From the NCBI RefSeq assembly GCF_921293095.1, contig NC_060254.1, forward strand, positions 63,038,069-63,102,068: a stretch of 64,000 bases of DNA, written 5' to 3'. Below the pieces are notes generated by a model that saw only the letters and a program-made list of their open reading frames with translations, was not told where the DNA came from and did no database searches. This document shows, in pieces, positions 13,001 to 22,459 of the stretch (the first letter of the stretch is position 1; every line of letters starts with the position of its first letter). The stretch comes from Ischnura elegans. Lineage: Eukaryota; Arthropoda; Insecta; Odonata; Coenagrionidae. Position numbers and translations under genes: made by a program.

Positions 13001-16000
13001 TATTTAAGATTCAATGTGCTATTCGTACTACTCTTTCCAAACTTGAAGTTGACACGTAAATGAATATTAATATATTACGCAATGATGAAGTCGTTTACTC
13101 AAAAGAGAAGCAGCCACATATATAATCTGAAGATATTTTATGACAGCAAAAAACGGATACCCTCAAATTCTGTAATTTTTCTATGCAATAATAGTGGTAG
13201 AACTAAACGGTGTAGAAGCTGCCTTCTGCTACTGCCTTGTGACGTCACGGCCAATATTCAACATGGACACCCGTTTTCGCGGCCTTTGAATTTTTCCATA
13301 TTTCAGACGGTCATCTCGAATCAACTATTCACTATTAGGATTTAAACTGTGGTTTTACGACATCATGTTATTCTGAACTCTAATTTAAAAAATGTGTTTG
13401 GTGCATTTGAAACACTAGTGCACTTCCCTATTATCAATTTTATCTCGTAATTGTCGCATGTAAAATAGGGTTTTCATTAATGTTCATAATATCTCTATCT
13501 TAGTTTTTAATTTACTGTGCAATAACTATAATTAAATGGAGAAGCAAAATGGAAAACATTACTGCTAAGCTCAATCATATTATTTAAACTAAAATTGATG
13601 CCAAGAAGTCTCTTTGACTAAGAGAAATAGAAGTATAGAGAAATTTGGCCGCAGTACGTACTAGGAATATGCTTTGGGGGGGGATGAGGGGGCTGAAGGG
13701 GTGACCGCCAGGCATCTTTATGGAAAATTCTTGAAATACGACATGCCTGGAAATACATTCTTGTCTCACTGCCATGCTATTAATAAATGATCTTTAACTT
13801 TAAGCAGATGAAGTAATTAAATGACAAAACTAGACAAAAGTTTTGAATATTTCTTTTATTTCTCTGAGGCTTTGGGAGAGGATCTATCCCCCTCATCCCC
13901 ACCTGTAGTTATGCCACTGTTTGGCAGTATTCATAATACATATTTCATGTAATTGAGTCCTCATAAGCTCTCATTTTTTAACCACTTGTCCGCATTCTTA
14001 GAGAGGCAGACATGGTAAGGCAACCCTGTATTTATTATTATTATTAATTTAAGACTAACCAGGAATAGAATACTGGTTTTAGGGCTTATAAACTGATGAA
14101 AAGAGTCAAGTTTATGAATTGTCCTACTCCTAGTGACGTTCTGGAATCTTGCCTATAATTGATGTTAATGAAATTGGTCAATAGCTCCCTGGATCATGTC
14201 TGTTTCCCATTTTGAATATCGGGGTAATGTTACATAATGCCTATTAAATATAAATTTTTTATTTTAATAGGCTTAAATTTATTTAAGTAAATTTCACATA
14301 CAGCCGTAACGCCAATTTGCAGTGAAATTTTTAACAACAAAATAATTGATACCATGGTTAAAAAATTAGATCCTTGTAAGTGCGCCCAATGACTTGGCAC
14401 CTTTCCTCCCACTCCACATTCCACCTGCCGCATTCCTTGCTTGCCCATGCCGCTGTATCAGCTCTTCCCCCCACCCTTCTACCTAGCCGCCAAGGAGTTG
14501 CGAACGCATATGCAGCAGTAAAACGCAACATTGTCTCCTGGTCGCCTATGCATGAGGTGACTGGGAGGCAACGAATAGGGAATGGCCAGCGAGGAGTCAC
14601 GTGGTGACACCGAGCGGCTGTGAAGCGCAATCAGGAACGTGTGGTGGAGTCTGGTGCAGAGAATGTACTTGAATGGCCAATAAAGCGAGAGTGGTGAACC
14701 TTGTGTTGGCGTCTTAAATGGTTCCCTGGTGACCCCTCGACGGACCCTGCTGATCTAGAGACTTACATCCTTGAATATTGTACGTCATCCAGCTACGAAA
14801 TTAAATATTCTTAAGTAAGACGTTTCTACACGTAAGAGGAGTCCATATAGGGAGGTTTTGCTTCATTTCAGATCTGTATCAGAGACTTATCCTCAAACAG
14901 TAATTACCGGAATGTTATGCTGCACCATCCAACAAATCCAAGTAGAAGAAAGCAGCAAAGGACAGCCAATCCAGCTCCTTCCCAAACCCCATGACGTAGA
15001 TACACAGCAGCGGCCATTGCACATAAGTAAACTGACACCAAACACAAGGGCATCAGTAAGGTTAGGCACATCATATCGCCTAGTAGGCCACCAGATCCAG
15101 GGGCTCCATTTCCACCTCCGTTTCGGACCCACTGAAAATCAAAAATGAATTTGTCAATGTGGAATCAATTCAGTACAGTTCAATCAATCAATCAGTTTAT
15201 TTGTCAATGAATGATGTAAAATCACAATAGACATCGTCAAAAGATACATACAAACATTAGAAGACAATTAGAAACAACCTTGATACAAAAAACTATGTAC
15301 ATGTCAGGTACTACAAATACAGTGGAACTTGGTTAGTACGTTCCTCCTTAGTACGTTTTCCTCCTTAGTACGTCGATTTCTCTCGGTCCCGGTACCATCG
15401 GAACAAAATACAGGTAAAAGTATTTGGTTAGTACGTTTGAAAAAATTGCGCTTTCCTGGTTAGTACGCTCAATTGCTAGCCGTGACGCAACCCGCAATTC
15501 GTTCTCCAGTATCTTCTTAAGGGTCGTAAAGCTCCGAATTCATGATTTAATTTATTATTACTAGCCATTAAAATTCTTGCATTCATTCCACATATCTTTC
15601 TTCGACCGTAATTTATCCAAATGCATTTCTCAATTGTTATGACGCGATGAATAATAAAATATGGCCATTTATCAGGAATGTCTGACTATGCAAAACTGCA
15701 ACCAATGAGAAGCCTCAATTTTCCCCACCCCGAGCTCCTCACCTCCTATTGCCTCTGCAGTGCCCACTGCGCACAAATTTCACGAGTGGGTTGCTATTGC
15801 ACGATTTATCATGATGAAGAAATGACTTATCCAATTCCCACTTTATCTAAAGCAGTACTGCACGACGTCAATGCTACGTAGTACGTGCGTATTTGACTAC
15901 TGCTGCGGGAGCAGACGATGCTCTGGATCTCCACGCGAAGCTTAGCTTAAAAATACTCGATCTCGGCACGAAAGCAGACGACATTAAACAAATCTTAAAA

Positions 16001-19000
16001 GTGAATTTCGACTGTATAATATAAAATATTCTTGTAAATACCTCGTAATCTAAAAATCTTGCGTGTTATTATTCGATATATCGATCGCTATAACAATCGA
16101 TATGGCTTTATTCCAGAAGCGCGAATGTGTACGGCTGTTGCCGTAATTTAAGGTTAATATAATTTTGTCCAATTTTTATGATGTTTAAAAACAACCCGTT
16201 GACATACTCAGGGTTGTTTTTATATTCTCCGAGTATGCTGTGACAAAAAAGAAATGACTTAGCTATACTTGTCCTCTTTCTATAAATACATATAGGATAA
16301 ATCACGGGAGATAGACGCCGTTTTCATGTAATTGTCTTCGGGAAATCTATGAAACATTGTGATTTTTTATTCACATGGTATTGTTTTTCAATGTAGCGCC
16401 CATTTTCTTTATTTTAAAGGTGAAAAGAGTTCAGGAAGGCGATCCTACGAGATTTACCGATAGTAATTGTAATTGTGACGACTTTTCCACAGATTGCAAT
16501 TACCCCGACTGCTATTTTTTACTTTCCTCGTTAGCACGTTTTCCTGGTTAGTACGTTCATTTTTTGTGGTCCCTTCAGAAACGTACTAAACAGGTTCCAC
16601 TGAATATTGCAACAATAATAATAATTGACCCTTTAGTCCCTTTAATCCAAGACCTCTTCATCACAGAGACCTTCTAGATCCCCTGACATGTATTCATCAA
16701 TTGAGTACAGGGGATTCCTGCACAACCGTTTCTGAGCCATTTTTTTAAACTTATTTTTTTCTTTTAATTTCATTGCCATTGGCAGTACATTATATGCCCT
16801 AATAGCCATGCTTATAAAATTATTTTTTGTCTTAGTCAGTCTCTGGAATGGTATGTTCAGGTCATCTTTGTGCCTGGTGTGGTATGGCAGTTCAATAGTT
16901 AATTAAGGCAAGTTATCACCCAAGTATTAACATTAAAGTAGGGAAGCAGAAACTGGTAGAAGTGGATGAATTCTGTTATATGAGAAGCAGGATAACTATC
17001 GACAGGAGAAGCAAGAAACCAAATACCAACAGAATAGCCCCAGCAAAGACAGCATTCCACCAAAAGAGAGACCTGCTTACAGGGGAAACTTAAACATGGA
17101 AGTAAAGAAACAATTTAAAAGAACCTAGATTTGGAGTTCGCTTCTAGACAGAAGTGAGACACGGACAATGAGAGCAGCAGAGAAAGCAAGGATAGAGACC
17201 TTCAAAATGTGGTGCAACAGAAGAATGAAGAGGATCAAATCGATCGACAGTTAGTAATGAGGAAATCATGAGAAGGGGAGCCTCATGAAAACCTCAATAA
17301 GACAACAGAACAAGTTTATAGGCCACATTTTGAGAAATGATGGCCTGATGTTGACAATCCTTGAGTACTTTCCTTTTGTTACTTTCTTTATCCTTTAGTT
17401 CTCAAAACAGGGAATTACCCACAGGGAGAGGATGGCTCGGTGGAAGAGTGGATGTTTAAGAGTGGAATGATGAAGAAGATAATGCGAATATCAGCACGGA
17501 GATAAGTGAGAATAGGAGAAAGGGATAGGGAGCAATATTTGAGTAAATATGAAAAAGAAGGTATTAATAGGAAATAAAAATAACTAAACATTAGGAGTAT
17601 GCTTCTATAGGTAAGTGAGGCATGGACAGCAACAGAGGAAGCAAGGATAGAAATGTGGTCCAAAAGAAGAACGATTAGTATCTAATGGATTGATCGAGTT
17701 AGTAGCGAGGAAGTATATACTAAAAATAGAAGGAGAGAAGAGAAGCCTCATGGAAACCTTAATTTGAAGATGTAACAACCGTATAGGCCACATTTTGAGA
17801 CGTGATGGCCTGATGAAGACAAAAATTGAGGGATAAGTGGATGGCAAGAATGGAAAAGGAAGACCTCGAACAAAATACATGGAACAGGTAGAAGAATGTA
17901 AACAGGTAAAGAAGAATGTGAAAGAGAATAAATAAGTAGGTGTAAAAATATTGGCTGATAGGAGACTTGAGTAGAGAGCTGCATCTAACCACTCTTAGGA
18001 TTAGGACCAGTGATGAAGATGATTATCAATAAAGTAACAAAGTGTAAATTAAATAAAGGTACTTAAAACAAGGAATAAAACATTTACATAAAAAATCACT
18101 GCTTCAGTTTCATCCATGAAAAAGTATCAGATGTGACCGCAAAGCATCTTACATTCTGGGACCACAGACCTTGTATAAAATCCAAGCGAATGAATGGCTT
18201 ATTCATAGTACATGGGCCTCGAACATGGGGAGTACATTGGGTAGAGCATGGTGGAAGCCGTGCTGCAGGAGGGTTTCCTTCATATTTATGTGTAGATTCA
18301 CCCTCACAGACAGTCTTATGATTGCATTAGCAAAATTATGATGTGGGTGGGTCGGATTATGCTGGGGTGGGTTGGGTCGGGGCATAGTGTTCGTAATTAG
18401 AACACTAACTTGTGCTTCGAAATTTTATTAAAATCCCTGTTGGTTACCTGAATTGAATCAAAATAAACAGACAAGCCTGTAACTTTGTTCACCTAAACAA
18501 CAATTTGTTTTCATTCATCTTTTCTCCTCTGTGATGGCAGCTACAACATTAAAGTTAACCATTCGACATCAAGATAAGTATCCATCAATTTTTATTTGTA
18601 GTAGTAGAGCTTTTTCCCACCCCTAGGATTATTTAGAAAGTGAAATATGTTACACGTACAAAGTTTGGTGAAGATCCGACAAAAATTGGTGATTCTATAA
18701 AACTATACTTTCGACAAACCCGGTATTGGCATTAGCCTGCCCTTAACGAAAGAGAGCCACAGTTAAATGTCGAACATGGGGAAGTAGGCTGGGTAGAGCA
18801 TGGTGGAAGCTGTGCCACAGGAGGGTTTTGACTGAGAAAATGCTGTGCTTGAAATGCCCTCAACAAAGAACTTAAGCAGGGATCTTGTAGAAAAATCTCA
18901 GCCACCACAGGGATTTGAAAAGGGACTAATTGTAAGTGGGAGGCTAACTCTCTAGTAACCACATTGAGCTGATAGTCTAGACATCAGGATGTTAATCTCA

Positions 19001-21621
19001 AAACAAAATAATTATGTAATCTACTCACTTCACTTTTTCTCTCACTAACACATTTTTATTATCCCATTCAAGTAAGCAATGAATATTGATTGATTTACAC
19101 CATCTTTGGTAAACCCAATTATTTGTTACACGAGCCAACTGATGGGATAGCCTACTGCTAAATGATTTCTATCCTTATTCCTAAATTCCAGATCAACACT
19201 CACAGAATATGGGATGGGGATCCAAAGAAAGATCCACCAATTTATAATTCTATACCTCCATTGAAATAGGATACTAGGAGCCAGGTGAAAGATAAGGTCT
19301 CAGCTCACATGCACGAGTCTGTATTACAAAAATTGCTACCTATTTTCTTAAACAGATGTAATAGATCAAGGTGTGATTCAGAAAGGAAATTCAATTTCTA
19401 AAATCATTGGTTAACTCTAGAACATTTTTGTCAACATTAGCAAAATAAAAAAGAGGAATTTAAGGGATAATTGTACCCAGAAAAACCAATATTGATTAAC
19501 CTTCATGAGTTTTAGTAGCTCGGTCATCATACAGGAAATATTGTTTCCGTAAACTTGGTTATTACTATTCCAAAACTTAACAATGATGACAATAAAAAAA
19601 TTGAATACCTGAACAATACATTTGCATTCACTTGTGATTTCAAGACATTTATACAAGGGTAGCGGAAAAAGTTATTTCTGTCACATTGGTTGGCATTATG
19701 CTTATTACATGATAAGAACTCCAAATGGTGATTTCCACACTTTAATTAAAGATTCAATTAACGACCATGGTTTTGACATATTATGTACGTCATTTTTAAG
19801 CTGATGTTTTGTCATGCTTGGCATTTATTTGAATGATTGTAAATGTAGAAAGTAACAGAATAAGTGCAGGAAAAAGGGTAAAGTGCAGGAATTGGTATAA
19901 CCGTGTGATTTAGAAAATTATGGGTCGGACAATCACTCTTTTGGTCCCCGAAAACCTTTCATTGCAGCTATCATTCCGAGGGACGGAAAAATAATAATGT
20001 GAATCTGGGTTAATAAACCACTTTCCTGGCTCTAATTCAAAACATTATTTGTTACTGCATTAAGGGCTCTTGAGCTAATTTTAAAAGGTTGATATCAAGA
20101 AATTGATAAAAATTTTAAAAATAAGTCGCACCCTAATGTTTTACCACGTTAATGAATTCATGGGTGAAAACCAAGTTACTGCTTCATCAGTGACCTTGGC
20201 ATAACTCTGCTATTACAATAGGTCATTTGACATGTAAGTAGTTGGATCACCAATAACCCAGCATTGAGAATCTGATGTCTATATTAGGGATAAATCACTA
20301 CATGAGTAAGGACAGGTTAACAGGATGCATACACATGGTATGATGTACAACAGCTCATTAGGAAATTATACTGACCCAATTTAAAATAAAAGTAATAACT
20401 ACAATGGAGTAACTAATTGAATGGGAGCAGAAATATGATTTTGCTGACTTACCTCACAGAATGGCTTCGATTTACGTTGAGTATTAAATCTGAACTTGCA
20501 AATTTCACAATGGTCCAGGTTTGAGGCAGAGAGCCAGTGCTCAAGGCAGCTTCTATGAACCAGCCCTAGAGTACCAATGCAGTCGCATGGAGAAATCAAA
20601 GGCTCACCAGACATTCTACCAGTATTCCGATACTGACTGCTATCATTTCCTCCATTTTCACCTGAAAGACAGTTTTCATCTACTAGTTCATAGAAATCTT
20701 GAGCTTGCCTCAGATTTGATGCCCCAGAGATCATAATAGCATGAAACCTGTTAACACTGTGACAAATTTATCTACAGTTGAAAAGAATCAACGCGGATTA
20801 TTCACGGATTGCATTGAGAAAGTTTCACTGCAGCAAGATGGAAATATGTATGGACTCCATATGAAAATTCTCCTTACTCTATAGTAATCGATAGCTCCTG
20901 AGCAACAAACAGAATAATAAGCTCCAACAAGTATATTGGGCAAGGGAGAGACCATATTTCCTGTTCTGAAACTGGGAACTTGCTTATCAAGAATATCTTC
21001 AACAGAATTAGTGACCAAATAAAGATATCTCCAATGGCAGAGATATCTTATTCTGAGTATTTTCAACAAAAAAACTATAGGAAAGTGTGATGATAGTATA
21101 TGCACTTTACACTACATTTATGTTTAAGGGTTACAGTGCAAATTGGCTGTTACTCGGGATCTTAAACTACGAGAAAGCAATGCTCGAAATTATAAATTCA
21201 ATTGTATTATAAGAATGTGGTCGACAACAAAGAGGTGAACGTCATGTTATGTTTCAACCATGATATTTGCTGAAAAGAGCTACCCCAGAAGGGGAGCTAC
21301 AATAAACCGCCTAAATAACAGCTCTTTGATGATGACTGCCATTAGCATCATCAAAATGCAAACATACCATACCGTAACCTCGAATAAGATTATTTTTTTA
21401 TGAATTAAGCATGAAAATGATTAACGGTACACATGATTCTGTAGCAAAAAATGAGGATTGCGATTAGTAGTCATACCTTCATGGCATATTCGGCAAATAG
21501 AACCGCTACTTGAATGCCTGCGGTCACTTCTGTGGGATGTGGGTGATTTTGGCGACGAAACCACTTCTTTAACTGTCAACATCATTTCTTGAGACAGGTT
21601 TGATTGCACGACTTTTTCCAT
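9806..21621 (-). CDS. MARCH2/3-type RING-CH E3 ubiquitin ligase (4 coding exons)
   Basis: Joining 21621-21477, 20661-20453, 15131-14908 and 10052-9806 gives 825 nt, or 274 codons plus stop, with all three junctions in phase and GT-AG. MARCH proteins are membrane-anchored E3 ligases of the endosomal and plasma-membrane system that ubiquitinate membrane cargo. A complete C4HC3 RING-CH is present: C43, C46, C74, C76, H84, C87, C100, C103, including CRICHEG and SPCDCIGTLGLVHRSC. Two hydrophobic segments follow (about 134-163 and 171-192), then TFRYHW as in MARCH2/3, and a Ser/Pro-rich cytosolic tail ending SVFM. Length matches the 246-253 aa vertebrate relatives plus insertions. Oddities: about 20 extra residues between the second and third zinc ligands, and a glycine-rich linker (WVRNGGGNGAPGSGG) where vertebrates have a charged one. 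Assignment to MARCH2/3 rather than MARCH1/8 rests on CLEHWLS and the linker/TM order. It is head-to-head with the gene at 22401. Confidence 0.93.
10053..10902 (-). other. MARCH-type gene intron 3, repeat-poor end
   Basis: Intronic DNA between exon 4 and the transposon at 10903. A moderately GC-rich patch at about 10290-10560 has no ORF or boundary that I can interpret. Confidence 0.5.
11674..11897. repeat. Diverged foldback inside the long-TIR element
   Basis: Nested inverted matches: GGTCGCGC-GGCGTA against TACGCCAGCGCGC, CTTTGAAAAC against GTTTTCAAAG, and GTACATTGTA against TACGTACAATGT. Spacing is irregular, so this may be an old MITE or a subterminal structure of the host element. Confidence 0.4.
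12405..12482 (-). mobile_element. tRNA-derived SINE fragment
   Basis: On the minus strand an A-box-like TAGCGGTAGAGTGCA (12451-12465) is followed by a B-box-like GCGGTTTAAGCC (about 12408-12420), then CTTCATGGC. The layout is the same as the SINE-like element near position 140, but the sequence is diverged. Confidence 0.45.
13652..13919. mobile_element. hAT-type MITE (family 2)
   Basis: A 268-bp element starting CAGTACGTACTAGGAATATG with a G run just inside, and ending CCTGTAGTTATGCCACTG after a C-rich tract. Flanking 8-bp repeats are TTTGGCCG (13644-13651) and TTTGGCAG (13920-13927), 7 of 8 matching. It lies in intron 3 of the MARCH-type gene. An ORF covering the left part is incidental. 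Confidence 0.7.
13928..14907 (-). other. MARCH-type gene intron 3, remaining part
   Basis: Intronic DNA next to the exon 3 donor. It contains a short TTA/ATT microsatellite (about 14032-14047). A GC-richer patch at about 14370-14720 shows opposing spurious ORFs. Confidence 0.45.
14908..15131 (-). CDS. MARCH-type gene, coding exon 3 (membrane exon)
   Basis: Acceptor TTTTGATTTTCAG/TGG, donor ATTCCG/GTAATT. The frame starts WVRNGGG, continues LLGDMMCLTLLMPLCLVSVY as the first membrane helix, has a short loop (LRHGVWEGAG) and a second helix ending WCSITF, and leaves a split arginine codon. This matches the two-helix hairpin of MARCH2/3. No ATG-started ORF in this frame reveals it, so it is easy to miss. 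Confidence 0.9.
15160..15319 (-). mobile_element. LINE 3' UTR and tail (split copy, distal part)
   Basis: On the minus strand this reads as the end of a non-LTR element: AT-rich 3' UTR, a polyadenylation hexamer AATAAA at 15196-15201, then a TTGATTGATTGA-type tail (about 15176-15195). It continues the coding remnant at 16642-16884; the two parts are separated by the pogo-like insertion. The tail ends only about 30-45 bp before the exon 3 acceptor of the MARCH-type gene, in the same orientation as that gene. Confidence 0.7.
15320..16602. mobile_element. Pogo/Tigger-like non-autonomous DNA element
   Basis: A 1283-bp element with ends CAGTGGAACTTGGTTAGTACG (left) and, read inward from the right, CAGTGGAACCTGTTTAGTACG. 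The GGTTAGTACGTT motif repeats several times near both ends. TA precedes the left end; the right flank is AA, so one copy of a TA duplication has probably mutated. The terminal CAGT and TA context suggest the pogo group of Tc1/mariner. No transposase ORF remains. It interrupts a minus-strand LINE. Confidence 0.75.
16642..16884 (-). pseudogene. LINE reverse-transcriptase C-terminus (split copy, coding part)
   Basis: Eighty uninterrupted codons read YHTRHKDDLNIPFQRLTKTK, then NNFISMAIRAYNVLP, later KKMAQKRLCRNPLYS, ending DEEVLD and stop. This is the characteristic end of Jockey/CR1-like ORF2 proteins (Y-TR----L--P--RL-KT---F---G---YN-LP). The copy is truncated upstream near 16885-16895. No frameshift is seen in this part, so it is younger than the plus-strand LINE tails next to it. 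Confidence 0.75.
16905..17345 (+). pseudogene. Decayed LINE reverse-transcriptase C-terminus, copy 1
   Basis: Broken frames read INIKVGKQKLVEVDEFCYM, RSRITIDRRSKK, AKTAFHQKRDLLT, IETFKMWCNRRMKRIKSID, then IGHILRN-like residues and GLM. This is the order seen at the end of many insect LINE ORF2 proteins (RYLGS.IT.DG..., AK.AF..KK, W.GSETWT, MWC.RRM..I.W.D, GHILRHDGL). Several stops and frameshifts are present. Antisense to the surrounding MARCH-type gene. Confidence 0.7.
17590..18015 (+). pseudogene. Decayed LINE reverse-transcriptase C-terminus, copy 2
   Basis: A second copy of the same domain end, overlapping copy 1 in content: RIGHILRRDGLMKTKIEG, GKNGKGRPRTKYMEQV, ADRRLE.RAASNHS, with stops and frameshifts. 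Shared blocks such as ATAGGCCACATTTTGAGA occur in both copies. The two tails lie head to tail about 250 bp apart, from two insertions or a local duplication. Confidence 0.7.
18205..18275 (+). repeat. Repeat pair, copy 1 (partner 18768-18835)
   Basis: The blocks TCGAACATGGGG, GGGTAGAGCATGGTGGAAGC and CAGGAGGGTTT occur in the same order and orientation here and at 18768-18835. No coding sense in either copy; intron 2 of the MARCH-type gene. Confidence 0.55.
18768..18835 (+). repeat. Repeat pair, copy 2 (partner 18205-18275)
   Basis: Second copy of the block described at 18205; a few substitutions and a short indel separate the two. Confidence 0.55.
18836..20452 (-). other. MARCH-type gene intron 2, remainder
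   Basis: AT-rich intronic sequence. I see no further exon or bounded repeat; ORFs here have no recognisable motif. Confidence 0.5.
20453..20661 (-). CDS. MARCH-type gene, coding exon 2
   Basis: Acceptor CTGTCTTTCAG/GTGAA completes the split glycine; donor TGTGAG/GTAAGT is near consensus. It encodes the rest of the RING-CH (ligands C74 to C103) and ends in phase 0 after ...KPFCE. Reading past the donor gives VSQQ..., which is intron. Confidence 0.92.
20662..21476 (-). other. MARCH-type gene intron 1
   Basis: An 815-bp intron between the two halves of the RING-CH finger. No repeat boundary seen. Confidence 0.7.
21477..21621 (-). CDS. MARCH-type gene, coding exon 1
   Basis: Start ATG at 21621-21619. 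The exon encodes a Ser/Arg-rich N-terminus and the first two zinc ligands (SICRICHE). It ends with G of a split glycine codon at the donor GAAG/GTATGA, splitting the RING-CH finger between ligands 2 and 3. Just upstream of the ATG a pyrimidine-rich tract ending TTCATAG/CTGCA suggests a separate 5' UTR exon. A GTAAGC lies only about 45 bp further up, so an unspliced leader is also possible. Confidence 0.9.
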
Positions 21622-22400
21622 TGCAGCTATGAAGTATAAAAAATAAGAAAAAATGTAACTGAATTGCTTACATCTACGAAAACCTTATCACAGGGAAGAC
21701 ACAAACGGTAAAATCTTCTGCACAGACTAACACTAACAAAAATCAGACTGGTGCTCAACTAATACAAAAAATTCACAGCGGCGACTCGCCTATGTTTTAC
21801 TAACTTCCACAACCAGAGTGCAAATAAATTCCGACAAATAAAGGAATTATTACCGAATAATTGGCGTAAATGTCCCGCACCTTGACAGAACTGTTTTGCT
21901 TAACACTGTGTCGTCTGCATCCTCGACACACAATGCTTGAAGTGCTATTTGCATCGGCCTACTGTAGAGTGAATAATGTGAATACCATGCTTGAACTTAA
22001 AAATTGCCTTTCAAGCGTTTAATCTAATGGAACATGATATTAATTCCAAGGACTAGCTAATTAAACTACAGAGGTCGATTTCTTCTATTGAAATCGAACC
22101 GGAAAAGTGACTAATATGAGTCAAATCAATTGTAATATTAATATATTTTTCAAAATCATTGACGCTGATCGGCGTAAAGTATTAGGAAATAAATATTTTA
22201 AACATTTTAATCGCCTTAACTGCTATTTTATGTGAAATAACAATAAGAATAATATATAGATAACTTAAGTTGACGGTCCCAACCGGAAATCAAAGAGTAC
22301 ACGTCAGTTTTCGAAATGACAGTCTAGTGTTTCTAGTATGTGGTGTATTTCGCTAAAAACTTGGAAATGTTTGTTCCTCTAAGAAACTGGCATCGACAAC
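21622..22400. promoter_or_regulatory. Shared divergent promoter region
   Basis: About 780 bp separate the start codons of two divergently oriented genes. The segment contains no ORF or repeat boundary. An arthropod initiator-like TCAGTT lies at 22304-22309, about 95 bp before the plus-strand ATG. A 20-bp block (22266-22285, TAAGTTGACGGTCCCAACCG) recurs with 3 mismatches at 27306-27325. Start sites are inferred, not seen. Confidence 0.5.
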
Positions 22401-22459
22401 ATGAAAAATATTGTTTTCTGTGCTCACTGGACGTTGCTAGCTGTATCCATTGTGTCTTG
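22401..22459 (+). CDS. Plus-strand gene, coding exon 1 (signal peptide)
   Basis: ATG at 22401; donor TCTTG/GTAAGG after two bases of a cysteine codon. The first ATG downstream of the initiator-like motif at 22304 in this frame; it encodes the n- and first h-region of the signal peptide. Confidence 0.65.

Larger units (their letters stand above)
10903..13428. mobile_element. 2.5-kb DNA transposon with long terminal inverted repeats
   Basis: Both ends begin GGGAAGTGCACTA and are flanked by TA. A second matching block, GTGACGTCACAAGGCAGTAG, lies 171-190 bp inside the left end (11074-11093). Its near-identical inverse lies at the same depth inside the right end (13229-13248). This implies diverged inverted repeats of about 200 bp. 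No intact transposase ORF is present. The interior holds a foldback-like segment (about 11674-11897) and a minus-strand SINE (about 12405-12482). The element sits in intron 3 of the MARCH-type gene. The superfamily is not recognised. Confidence 0.65.

Noticed and set aside
17415-17992. Minus-strand ORFs of 77-91 codons, Ser/Leu/Phe-rich
   Set aside because: Antisense shadows of the decayed plus-strand LINE tails.
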